Below the pieces are notes generated by a model, which ran no database searches, was not told where the DNA came from, and worked only from the letters and a program-made list of their open reading frames with translations. DNA of 64,000 nucleotides from JAFMJV01 sp963800275. GTDB lineage: Bacteria; Chloroflexota; Limnocylindria; Limnocylindrales; CSP1-4. The position numbers and the translations under genes were made by a program. The stretch's first letter is position 1. Each line of letters opens with the position of its first letter. This document shows positions 53,858 to 63,707 of this stretch, piece by piece. The DNA lies in contig CAWDAI010000006.1 of the NCBI GenBank assembly GCA_963800275.1, positions 434,001 to 498,000 on the forward strand, in the 5' to 3' direction.

Positions 53858-56800
53858 ATGGGAGACCGATTTACACCGCTCACGATGGAACAGCTGGTGG
53901 ACTGGGTCTTCGATGAGCTCGAGTCGAAGGACTCGGTCTTCGGGGTGCCGCGGTCGGCCTTCTTCGTGCCCAGGCCGGGAGACCGGTTCCGCACCGCGGT
54001 CTACGGCCAGGCGCTCGATAGCCCGCTGGGCGTGGCTGCGGGTCCCCATACGCAGATGGCCCAGAACATCGTCGTGGCCTGGCTCCTGGGCGCGCGTTTC
54101 ATCGAGCTCAAGACGATCCAGACCCTCGACGAGCTGGAGGTGGCCAAGCCCTGCATCGACGTGCAGGACGAGGGCTACAACGTCGAGTGGTCGCAGGAGC
54201 TGAAGGTCTACCAGTCATTCGACGAGTACCTGCGCGCGTGGGTGCTCGATCCACGCGCTCCATCGACGGCTCGGCTTCGCCGGTGAGCGTCCCGGCGTGA
54301 TCTTCAACATGAGCGTGGGCTACGACCTCGCCGGCATCAAACGCCCCAACGTGCAGTGGTACCTCGAGGCCATGGCCGACGGCTCCGCCTACCTGCCGGG
54401 CTACCTCGAGATCGTGGCGCGGCGGTGCCCCGAGGTCCGTGAGATCGAGGTGCCGGCGCGCCTGTCGGACACCATCACGCTGTCCACCATGCACGGATGC
54501 CCGCCGGACGAGATCGAGCAGATCTCCCTCTACCTCATCGAGGAGCGTCGGCTGCACACCGCGGTCAAGTGCAACCCCACGCTCCTGGGTGCCGACCGCG
54601 TGCGCGCCATCATCAACGACGACCTCGGCTTCGGCGACGTGCCGGTGCCCGACGAGGCCTTCGGTCACGACCTGCGCTACGCCGACGCGGTGCCCATGCT
54701 CCACAACCTGCGACGCGCGGCTGCCGCGGCCGACGTCGGTTTCGGGCTCAAGCTGTCGAACACGCTCGAAGTGGAGAACTGGCGCGGCCGTTTCGCGGGC
54801 GAGGGCATGATGTACCTGTCCGGGCGCGCCCTGCATCCGGTGACGGTGAACCTCGCCGCGACCCTCAACGAGGAGTTCGGGGGGACGCTGCCCATGTCCT
54901 TCGCGGGCGGGGCTGACTGCTTCAACGTGGCCGACCTGCTGGCGTCGGGCATGACGACCGTGACGGTGTGCTCGGATCTGCTCAAGTCCGGCGGCTACCT
55001 GCGCCTGCCCCAGTATCTCGAGAACCTCGATCGGGCCATGACCGAAGCCGGCGCGGTCGACCTCGTCCGATTTCGCTTCGCGCCGCGCCGCGAAGGCGGC
55101 TTCCCCGGACGAGATCGCGTCGCTCCTGGAGTGGTCGGCGCTCACCGGCAGCGGCCTGCACCTCGCAACGGCGGATCAGCAGGCCCTGGCGGCGGCGCTC
55201 GCCTCGGCGAGTGCGGCGCCCTCGGCCACGACCCGGGCGTGGGCTGCCGAGCATGGGTGGGACGAGACGCGTGCGGACGAGCTCGTCGCGCTCGTCGGGC
55301 GCGTGCTGACTCGGCTCAACCTCCGCCGCTATGCGCGAGAGGTGCGCCACGACTGGCGCTACCAGAAGGACTCGTTCCGCACGGACGCCTCCAAGACGGA
55401 TCGCGCGCTGGGTCTGTTCGACTGCATCGAGGCGCCCTGTGTCGACGAGTGCCCGGTGAACCAGGACGTGCCGCACTACATGCGGGCGGTCCGCGAAGGC
55501 GACTCCAGGAAGCGGTGCGGGTCACGCGAGCGGACAATCCCTTGCCCTGCATCCTGGGCCAGGTCTGTGACCACCTCTGCGAGACGACCTGCGTGCGCAC
55601 GCATCTCGACGAGCCCTTGGCCATCCGCCAGGTCAAGCGCTTCATCATGGAGCAGGAGAGCAGGCCTGGCGGACATGCCTCGCCCTGCCGCGCGCGCCGC
55701 GAAGGTGGCCGTCATCGGGGCCGGACCAGCCGGCCTGGCGGCGGCGGAGGAGCTGGCCCGCGCCGGGATCACGGCCACCATCTACGAGCAGCACCCGTAC
55801 GCGGGTGGCATGGTCGGCGGCGCCATCCCCGAGTACCGTCTCCCGCAGGCCAGCATCGAGCAGGACCTCGACCTTGCTGCGCGCCATGGGCGTCGAGTTT
55901 CGCTTCGGGCAGACCGCCGGCGTCGACTTCTCGCTGGCCGACCTGCGCGAGCAGGGCTATGACGCGATCTTCGTGGCGGTCGGCGCCCAGCTGGCCAAGC
56001 GCCTGGGGCTGCCCGGCGAGGATGCGCATGGCGTGACGGATGCGCTCCGCTTCCTGCGCAGCGTGCGCGAGGGCAAGCCGCTGGCCGTGGGGCCGCACGT
56101 GGGGGTCATCGGCGCCGGTGATACGGCCATGGACACGGTTCGCGTCCGCGCTCCGCGTGGGGGCCGAGTCGGCCTCGCTGATCTATCGACGCACCATCGA
56201 CCAGATGCCCGCCGATCGCGAGGAGGTGCACGCGTGTCGCGAGGAAGGCGTGCGCATCGTGGAGCTGGCGCGGCCCGTTCGCCTGCATGTCGAGGACGGG
56301 ACCCTGGTGGGCCTCGTGTGCACGCGGACCACCTACCGCGGGGAGCGCGATCCGGCGGGTCGGAAGGTGCCGGTGGACGTGCCCGACTCCGAGTTCGAGA
56401 TCCCGCTCGACACCCTCATCCTGGCGATCAGCCAGCACGCGCTGCTCGACTTCTTCGGTGACGAGCGTCCAGCGCTGACGCGTGCCGGCTACCTGGCGGT
56501 CGACCCATCGACCATGGAGACCTCCGTCGAAGGGGTGTATGCGGGCGGCGACGTGGCGGGGGAGGGGCCATCGTCGATCGTCAAGGCCGCAGCCGAGGGC
56601 AAGGCGGTCGCCCGCGCCATCATCGCGAATCACGGCGGTGGTGCCGCGTCCGAGCCTCGTGCCGCTGCCGCGAGCCCGCCGGCGGACCTGCCCGAGCTGC
56701 TGCGGCGGCGAGCACGACGCGAGTATCGCGTGCCCGTGTCGTTCACGCCCGTCTCGGCGCGAGGCGGCTTCGAGCAGACGGTCCTGGGCTACACGCGCGA

Positions 56801-57435
56801 GGAGGCCATGGCGGAGGCGGATCGCTGCCTCGACTGCCACACGATCTGCAGCCTCTGCGTCGGGCGTCTGCCCGAACCTCGCGCTGCTGACGTACGGACT
56901 CGCAACCCTCCCGCTTCGTGACCCCCATGCTTCGCCTGGAGCGCGGGGCGGTGGTGGTCGAGGGCGAGGAGGTCTACCGCACGGAGCAGGCCCTGCAGGT
57001 CGCCGTGGTCACCGACTTCTGCAACGAATGCGGCAACTGCGTGACCGTCTGCCCGACGGCCGGTGAGCCCTATCCGCGACAAGCCGCGGCTCTACCTCGA
57101 CCGGGCGGCGTTCGAGGCAGAGACGGCCAACGCCTTCATGCTCTTCGACGATGGCACGGTGGAGGCGCGGTACGCGGGGGCGACGCATCAGCTATCGCTA
57201 GGTGACGTGGTCGAGTACCAGGCGCCTGGCCTCCGAGCCCGCCTGGAGGCAGATACCCTGGCGTTCCTCGGAGCCGAGGTCGTCCGAGGCGGCGGTGGGG
57301 CTCATATCGCTACGCCCTGCCGCCGAGATGTATGCGCTCGCTCGAGGCTTGCGTGATTCGATGCCGCAGCTACCCCGCGTGCGCCGTGCGGGCGCGCATG
57401 GCTCGAAGGTCCCTCACCCAGCCTACGCAGACTAG
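53858..57435 (+). pseudogene. ygfK: YgfK-like iron-sulfur flavoprotein, broken by about ten frameshifts
   Basis: Joined across frames, the product is about 1190 residues: an N-terminal dihydropyrimidine-dehydrogenase-like barrel (TMHGCPPDEIEQI), then the GltD-like cysteine cluster (CIEAPCVDECPVNQDVP, GQVCDHLCETTC), an FAD/NAD Rossmann part (VIGAGPAGLAAAEE, VIGAGDTAMDTVR) and a ferredoxin-type end (CNECGNCVTVCPT). Breaks fall near 54248, 55073, 55504, 55655-55700, 55875, 56144, 56863, 56896, 57074 and 57285. All but the 55504 one act as a single extra base. Sequence between breaks is well conserved. Relatives are putative selenate reductase/purine-catabolism electron-transfer proteins. Confidence 0.8.
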
Positions 57436-57571
57436 CGGGCCGCTCCGGAGCAGCTTTCGGTGCTCGTGGACACCGCTCGGGCAGGATGGTGCGGAGTGGT
57501 GTACTGAGCGTACGGTACCTTCGAGCCATGGCCGGATGACCTTCGTCTGGCGACTCGGGAGGAGCCGATCG

Positions 57572-58313
57572 ATGCGACGCACCATCTCGCCGGGGTCCGT
57601 GGCCCTGACCTATGCCCTGGGCCTTCTCTGGACGGTGATGCTGTTCGCAGCCGTGGTCCTGCTGCTGGCGCCGCTCTCGGCGACCTATCGCGAGGTCGGC
57701 ATCGACGAGCCACTGGTCGCGGTGGCCTGTACGACGGGCCTGGCCGTGGCCCTCGCGACCGCGGTCGCCGGAGGTCTGTGGCTGGTCATCCGACGACGGC
57801 GCCTGCTCACCTGGCGGCCGTGGACCGTGGCTGAACCGTCGTCCGTTGCCGCGGACACTCATCGCGCACTTCGAACACGGCCCTCGCGACGGCGACGAGC
57901 ACCCGTGTGCTCGGGCTCGAGCTCCGGGCAGCCGCCGGACATCCTGTTGACGCCGGGCCGGCCCGAGTGGATCTACCTGCTCGCGGGCGGGCCGCGAGCC
58001 GATGGGGGACTGCCCTACACGTTCATGTCTCCCTCGAGGGCGGCGCTCGTCCGGTCACGAGCTCGGCGCGTCTCACGTCACACGGACTGACCGCGGCCCT
58101 TCGAGGTCCCGCCCTGTGACCTTGACCCGGCTTCACCCGCCAGCCCCGTCAGCTGGTCGAGCGGGTAGGTCCTGCCGAGAGCGTGGGCGAGGCGGGTCCG
58201 AGGCCGCAGACGCGGTGCGCATCTTCCTGTCACGCCCCAGCGGTGGCTCACTCATCGTGTACGAGGTCCTGGGCGACGCCAACATCGCCATGTACAGCCT
58301 GCCCACCTGGTAG
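57572..58313 (+). pseudogene. Two-helix membrane protein, probably frameshifted
   Basis: From the ATG at 57572 (GGGAGGAG upstream) an intact N-terminus encodes two membrane helices (VALTYALGLLWTVMLFAAVVLLL and VACTTGLAVALATAVAGGLWLVI). After about 57850 protein-like text hops frames: RTLIAHFEHGPRDGDEH, then PEWIYLLAGG, SLEGGARPVTSSARLTSHGLTAALRG, and finally RIFLSRPSGGSLIVYEVLGD ending at 58313. The boundaries of this gene are therefore uncertain. No family recognised. Confidence 0.4.
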
Positions 58314-58371
58314 CGAAGTATCGGGCGCCGGCGGGAGCCTCGGGGCAGCCGGACACTGATATGCTCGGCGC

Positions 58372-59311
58372 ATGATCAGCCACCTCAAGATCGTCTCACC
58401 CGTGCCTGCCTCGGCCGATCTGTCCGGCCTCTCGGGACTGGCGCTCGAGTCTCGAGGACGGTGCCTTGCGGCCCGACCCGGAGCTGGTCATCGAGGAGGA
58501 ACTCGTCCGGCCCTTGTCGGCGCTCGCGAGCGTCCTCGCCGACCGCGTCGATGCCGCTGCTGACCGTGCCGAGTATCGCATGCTCGAACGGCGTGCGACG
58601 GGACCAGGACAGCGATCTCGACGGCCTGCCTTGGCGCTACGAGCTGACCGCCATGACCGGAGCATCGCTGGGTTGGGAGGCGGCCAAGACGGCTGGGCAC
58701 ACGCACGTGCGGGCGACCGGCGCCAACCTGGGCTATCCCGAGGTGGTGGAGGTCCTCCACGGTGAGGCTGGCTTCCTGATGCAGGACCTGAGGACGGGCG
58801 AGGGTGGACCCACCTGTACCCGAGCCTGGATCGTCCGCGCAGGCCCGGGTGACTGGGTGCTGTTCCCACCGGACTCGCCCACGTGACCATCGACCTCGGT
58901 GCGGGTCCGCTCGTGTTCAGCGATGTCATCGACCGGGCGGCAGCAGGGATCTATGACGCCGTCGCTGCAGCACAGGGGTTCGCCTGGTACGTGGGCGCCG
59001 ATGGGGAGCTGCGCGCCAACGAGCGCTATCTGCACGCGCCGCTCGTCGAAGAGTGCTCAGCGGTCGAGTGGTCCGGGCCGGCTCCAGGGCCGCTCTACAA
59101 GGCCTTCCGTGATGATCCCAAGGGGTTCAGCTGGCTCTCCGACGGCGACGCTTTCCCGGACGTTGCGCCGCTGGTCTGGGAAGCGGGTCGGGGAGACGGT
59201 TACGAGCCTGGGGTGAATCGAAGGCCGGTGCATGGATGCCACGCAGGCGAAACCATGGGCACGCTCGGCAACCATGTCGAACTTGACACTGCTCGGCTCG
59301 CGCGCCGATGA
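58372..59311 (+). pseudogene. Cupin-type glucose-6-phosphate isomerase, frameshifted
   Basis: Joined frames give a PF06560-like enzyme, the archaeal/cupin PGI that interconverts glucose-6- and fructose-6-phosphate. Motifs are LPWRYELTAMTGASLG, TAGHTHVRATGANLGYPEVVEVLHGEAGFLMQ with the metal His, His, Glu, and (S)PTHVTIDLGAGPLVFSDVI. Breaks are at about 58450 and 58588 (extra base each) and 58881 (one base missing, splitting the second His motif). TATGCT lies 6 nt before the ATG. The last 30 residues look off-frame, so the true end may be nearer 59200. Confidence 0.7.
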
Positions 59312-59342
59312 TTGACGGCGTTCGGGTTGTCTGACATCTAAT
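59312..59342 (+). promoter_or_regulatory. Promoter with GntR-type operator before the second CUT1 importer
   Basis: TTGACG (59312-59317) and TCTAAT (59337-59342) are 19 nt apart. TTGTCTGACATCT (59327-59339) fills the end of the spacer and overlaps the -10 box. Its TGTCTGACA core is the kind of palindrome bound by FadR-subfamily GntR repressors. A near-identical site lies at 62521-62533. Confidence 0.55.
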
Positions 59343-59377
59343 TCGGACCCCGGGCACTCGACGAGAGGGGAGCAGCG

Positions 59378-60659
59378 ATGAGAACTCGTTTCCTGACCAC
59401 GCTGGGCGTCGTCGCCGCGATCGCAGCCGTGGGAGCGCCGGCGGCTGTCGCACAGGATGAACCACTCCCGGAGATCCACGTCGCCGTTTGGAGCGGCCCG
59501 GAGGCCGACAACCTACGCAAGGTGGTCGACGAGTACGTGGCCGAGACCGGCAATCCCGTATCGGTGGAGGAGATCGCTCGCGACGGGTACGACCAGAGCC
59601 TGCGCACCACGGTGGTGGGTGGCGGTTCCGACTATGACGTGATCTACATGTCGTCCGATTGGATGCCCGCGTTCATCGCAGCCGAAGGGCTGGCGCCGTT
59701 CGACGAGTACATCGCGTCCGACGCAGCTGACTTCCTCAACATGGACGACCTGCAGCCCGGGGTCTCGAACCTGACGTTCGACGGCCACGTCTATGGCTTC
59801 CCGTCCGAGGGCGACACGGCCTGGCTCTTCTATCGCACCGATCTGCTCGAGGCTGCAGGACTCGAGCCGCCCCAGACGATGGACGAGATGCTGCAGGCGG
59901 CCATCGCCCTCAACACGCCGCCCGACCGGTATGGCCTGGTGATCGGGTCCCGGACCGATGAGGCGTGGTGGGATTTCATGCACTACTTCTGGGCCTTCGG
60001 TGGCCAGCTGTATGACCCCGAGACCATGGAGGTGACGGTCAACGACGAGGCCGGGGTCGCGGCGCTGACGTTCTACTCCGACCTCCTCAACAAGGAGGGT
60101 GTGGTCTCGCCTGACGTGACCACCTACGGTTACAACGAGATTCTGACGGCACTCCAGCAGGACAACGCCGCCATGGGCGTCGAGTGGATGGCCGCGACCC
60201 AGACCCTGACCGACTGTGAGCAGTCTCCACTGGTCTGTGACAAGCTCGCCTATGAGCTGGTACCGCCGGCAGTGGCCGGTAAGTATGGGTTCGGCGGCAG
60301 CTCTTGGGGCTGGGCCATCCCTGCTTCCTCGACAGCAGAAGGAAGCTGGCTACAAGTTCATCGAGTGGCTCGTCGGCGGCCCGGGCGCCAAGTTGTGGGC
60401 ACTCAACGGTGGCATCCCTTCGAATTCGGCGGCCCTGTCCGATCCCGAGGTGGTGGCCCAAGTGCCCCAGTTCAAACTCCTGGCCGAGGCCATGCCTTAT
60501 CGTCACCTGACCCCGCTGCTGACGACGTCCGACCAGATCGTGCTGGGGATGCAGGATGCTGCCGCTGCCGCGGTGGCCGGGGCCAAGACCCCCCAGCAAG
60601 CCCTCGATGACGCTGCGGCCGCGATCGAGAACGCCCTCGTGGAGGGTGGCTACAAGTAG
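59378..60659 (+). pseudogene. Carbohydrate ABC transporter substrate-binding protein (CUT1), one frameshift
   Basis: Joined length is about 427 residues. A signal peptide (1-25, ending AVAQ), IHVAVWSGPEADNLRKVVDEY, YGFPSEGDTAWLFYRTDLL and the C-terminal FIEWLVGGPGAKLWALNGG are typical of extracellular family-1 proteins. The frame breaks near 60333, where one extra base separates AIPASS from QKEAGYKFIEWL. Apart from this the gene looks healthy, with GAGGGGAGCAG before the ATG. It belongs with the two permeases downstream. Confidence 0.82.
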
Positions 60660-60708
60660 TCGCTGAGCGCGGCCGCCCGCGCGGCCGCCCGGGGTTGATG
60701 CGAACACC

Positions 60709-61632
60709 ATGACTGCCGCCAACAAGTCGAACGCGGCAGCCACCGAACCGCAGGATGCCCACGCCCGTGGTCCACGCGACCGGGCGTGGGCATTCCTCTT
60801 GCCCGCCTACGGCGCGATCCTCGCGGTCGTCGGCATCCCGGTCGTCTACAGCCTGTACCTGAGCTTCCATCAGTGGAAGATGACGACCTTCAGGCAGGGA
60901 GTGCCGTTCGTGGGCCTGGACAACTACGTCCAGGCGGTCAACGACGGCGCCTTCTGGCACTCCTTGCAGGTCACCCTCACTCTGCTGGTCGCGGCGCTGC
61001 TCTTCGAGGTGCTGCTGGGTACGGGACTGGCGGTACTGCTCGACCAAGCCTTCCGCGGCCGGCGCACGGCCATGATCCTGCTGCTGCTGCCGATGTTCGT
61101 GACCAATGTCGTCATCGGTCTGATCTGGCGGATCATGCTCAGCTTCGACTTCGGACTGGTCAACTGGCTTCTCTCGCTGGTGGGCATCGACCGAGTCGCT
61201 TGGCTGGGTGACCCTGCCCTCGCGATCTGGTCACTCGTGCTCGTCGATGTCTGGAACACCACTGCCTTCGTGGCACTGCTCGTGCTGGCCGGGCTGGCGT
61301 CCGTGCCCGACGAACCCCGACAGGCCGCCCGGGTCGACGGCGCGACCACGTGGCAAGTCTTCCGGTACATCACCCTGCCGCTCCTGCGCCCTTTCATCTT
61401 CGTGGCTGTCATCTGGCGGACGATCGACCTCTTCCGCATCTTCGACGTGGTCTTCGTGCTGACCGGTGGCGGACCCTACAACGCGACCGAGACCATCAGC
61501 CTGTATGCCTATCGCAACGGCTTCGCTTCGTTCAACCTCGGCTTCGCCTCGGCGGTCTCCTACCTCATCATCCTGATCCTGCTCGTGATCCTGGCCATCG
61601 AGTATCGGCTGCTCGGGCGTCGATCATGGTGA
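60709..61632 (+). CDS. Sugar ABC transporter permease (CUT1, MalF-like)
   Basis: 307 residues, six hydrophobic segments, EAA loop PDEPRQAARVDGATTWQVF. It follows the binding-protein gene by 49 nt. No break is visible. Together with the next gene it forms the channel of a second ATPase-less CUT1 importer. Confidence 0.92.
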   Translation: MTAANKSNAAATEPQDAHARGPRDRAWAFLLPAYGAILAVVGIPVVYSLYLSFHQWKMTTFRQGVPFVGLDNYVQAVNDGAFWHSLQVTLTLLVAALLFEVLLGTGLAVLLDQAFRGRRTAMILLLLPMFVTNVVIGLIWRIMLSFDFGLVNWLLSLVGIDRVAWLGDPALAIWSLVLVDVWNTTAFVALLVLAGLASVPDEPRQAARVDGATTWQVFRYITLPLLRPFIFVAVIWRTIDLFRIFDVVFVLTGGGPYNATETISLYAYRNGFASFNLGFASAVSYLIILILLVILAIEYRLLGRRSW

Positions 61633-61642
61633 GGTCCCACCC

Positions 61643-62464
61643 ATGAGCCGCTCGCGTGCCTCCTCGATCATGGTCTACGCGCTCGTGGCACTTGCGCTGG
61701 CCTTCTTCATGTTTCCGCTGGTGTGGCTGTTTCTCACAAGCATCAAGCCGTCAACGCTCACCTTCGCCTATCCGCCGGTCTTCATCTTCGAGCCGACGCT
61801 GCAGTCGTACAGCGAGGTCTTCGGCCAATCCGACTTTCCCCGCTACCTGCTCAATAGCGTGATCGTGGGGACGCTCTCGACGGTCACGGCCCTCGCCGTG
61901 GCGCTGCCGGCAGCCTATGCCCTCGCGCGGCTTCGGGTGCGTGGCCGGGGCGTGCTCGTGGCGGCCGCCTTGATCCCGCAGATGTTGCCGGTCATCGTGG
62001 TGGTCATCCCCATCTACATGATCTTCCGCAGCGCCGGCCTGCTCGACAACATCTTCTCGCTCGCCTTCACCTACCTGGCGTTGACCGTGCCCATCTCGGT
62101 CTGGATCCTCTACAACTTCGTACGCGACCTGCCCGTCGAGCTGGAGGACGCAGCACTCGTCGATGGCGCCTCACGTCTGCAGATCCTGCTTCGCGTCGTG
62201 CTGCCATTGGTGCGGCCCGGGCTGGCTGCCGCCGCGGTGCTCTGCCTGCTCTACACCTGGAACGAATTCCTCTATGCCCTCATCCTCACCGGACAGGGCG
62301 CCAAGACAGCACCCGTGGCCCTGGTCGGTTTCATGACCAACAAGGAGATCTACTGGGGTCGGATGGCGGCGGCGGGGACGGTCGTGCTGGTGCCCGTCCT
62401 GGCCTTCGGGATGGTCGCCCACCGGCACCTGGTGCGTGGTCTCACCAGTGGGTCGGGCAGGTAG
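61643..62464 (+). CDS. Sugar ABC transporter permease (CUT1, MalG-like)
   Basis: 273 residues, six hydrophobic segments, EAA loop LPVELEDAALVDGASRLQIL. GGTGAGG precedes the ATG, 10 nt after the previous stop. Intact. The substrate is unknown; the GH4 and DegT genes downstream hint at a glycoside or amino-sugar derivative. Confidence 0.92.
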   Translation: MSRSRASSIMVYALVALALAFFMFPLVWLFLTSIKPSTLTFAYPPVFIFEPTLQSYSEVFGQSDFPRYLLNSVIVGTLSTVTALAVALPAAYALARLRVRGRGVLVAAALIPQMLPVIVVVIPIYMIFRSAGLLDNIFSLAFTYLALTVPISVWILYNFVRDLPVELEDAALVDGASRLQILLRVVLPLVRPGLAAAAVLCLLYTWNEFLYALILTGQGAKTAPVALVGFMTNKEIYWGRMAAAGTVVLVPVLAFGMVAHRHLVRGLTSGSGR

Positions 62465-62486
62465 GGCCGTGGACGGGAGCGTTCCG

Positions 62487-62533
62487 TTGACGCCGCGAAC
62501 CGAACGCGACTAACGTCAAGTTGTCAGACATCT
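62487..62533 (+). promoter_or_regulatory. Promoter with GntR-type operator before the DegT gene
   Basis: TTGACG (62487-62492) and TAACGT (62511-62516) are 18 nt apart. The site TTGTCAGACATCT (62521-62533) covers the predicted start and differs by one base from the site at 59327-59339, so both units are probably under one repressor. Confidence 0.55.
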
Positions 62534-62570
62534 GAGCACCACGCACCAAGGGAACAGGAGAGGACGAACG

Positions 62571-63696
62571 ATGACGACGGCCCAAGCGCTCACCACGGTG
62601 CCGGTCGAGGACGTGACGAGGTGGCACGCGGCCATCGCACCGGAGCTGGAAGAGGCCTTCCGCTCCTGTCTGCCCAACCACCGCTTCACCCTCGGCCCTC
62701 GCCTGAGGGCGTTCGAGGAGGAGTTCGCGGCCTATTGCGAGTCCGACTTCGGCGTCGGCGTCTCGAACGGCACGGCCGCGCTCACCCTCGCCTTGCGGGC
62801 GCTCGGTGTGGGCCCGGGTGACGAGGTCATCACGGTGCCCAACACGTACGTGGCTACCGTCTTCGCCATCACCTACGTCGGGGCCACCCCGGTCTTCGTC
62901 GATGTCCTGCCGGACACCGTGAACATGGACCCGGCGCGCGTGGCCGCGGCGGTCACGCCGGCGACCAAGGCCATCCTGCCGGTGCACATGTACGGCCGCT
63001 GCGTCGACATCGAAGGCATCCGAGCGGCAGCTCCCGGGATCCCCATCCTCGAGGACGCGGCCCACGCTCACGGCGCCACGCGTCATGGCCACAAGGCCGG
63101 CAGCCTGGGCGAGATCGCCGCCTTCAGCTTCTACCCTTCCAAGGTGCTTGGGTGCGCTCGGCGATGGCGGAATCGTCGTCACCTCGGACCCCGAGCTGGC
63201 AGCCAAGGTGCGCCAGCTGCGCTACATGGGCCAGAAGGACGTCAAGCACGAGCATGTCATCCTCGGCTACCAGGAGCGACTGGATGAGGTGCAGGGTGCG
63301 CTTCTGAGTGTGAAGCTCCGCTATCTCGATGAGCAGCTGGCCCGTCGCCAGCGAGTCGCGGATCGGTACGCAGAGATGCTCGCCGACACGCCGGTCGAGT
63401 TGCCGCCACCGGAGCGCGAGGGCCGGCATGCCAATTACATGTACACGGTCCATGCGCCCGACCGTGACGCGCTGCGCGAACACCTCGAGTCACGGGGCGT
63501 GACCACGCAGGTCGTCTATCCCAAGCTGGTGCCAGACCAGGGTGCCTACAAGACCCACCCGTGGCGGGCGGCCGACGACCTCGGGGTGGCCAAGTCCAAG
63601 GTCTCACGCATCGTCTGCCTGCCGATGTTCGCCGAGCTGACCGATGAAGAGGTCGAGCGAGTCGGCGCAGGCGTCCGAGAGTTCTACGGCGTTTGA
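62571..63696 (+). pseudogene. DegT/DnrJ/EryC1-type sugar aminotransferase, one frameshift
   Basis: Joined length is about 375 residues. It is a PLP enzyme making amino sugars. Visible blocks are VSNGTAALTLALRALGVGPGDEVITVPNT, ILEDAAHAHGA with the PLP-contacting Asp, and FYPSKVLGALGDGG with the PLP Lys (SFYPSK). The frame breaks right after this Lys motif, near 63151, where one extra base is present. The second half (NYMYTVHAP, VYPKLVPDQGAY) is normal. ACAGGAGAGGA precedes the ATG. Confidence 0.82.
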
Positions 63697-63707
63697 CGGT
63701 GGACACC

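Noticed and set aside
53240..63160. Programmed +1 frameshifting at a shared slippery motif
   Set aside because: I lined up the fourteen extra-base sites (for example CGG-T-GCC, CTC-G-ATC, CGA-T-TTC, GGG-T-GCG). No common codon, stop or stem is visible, so I list only the bias and not a mechanism.
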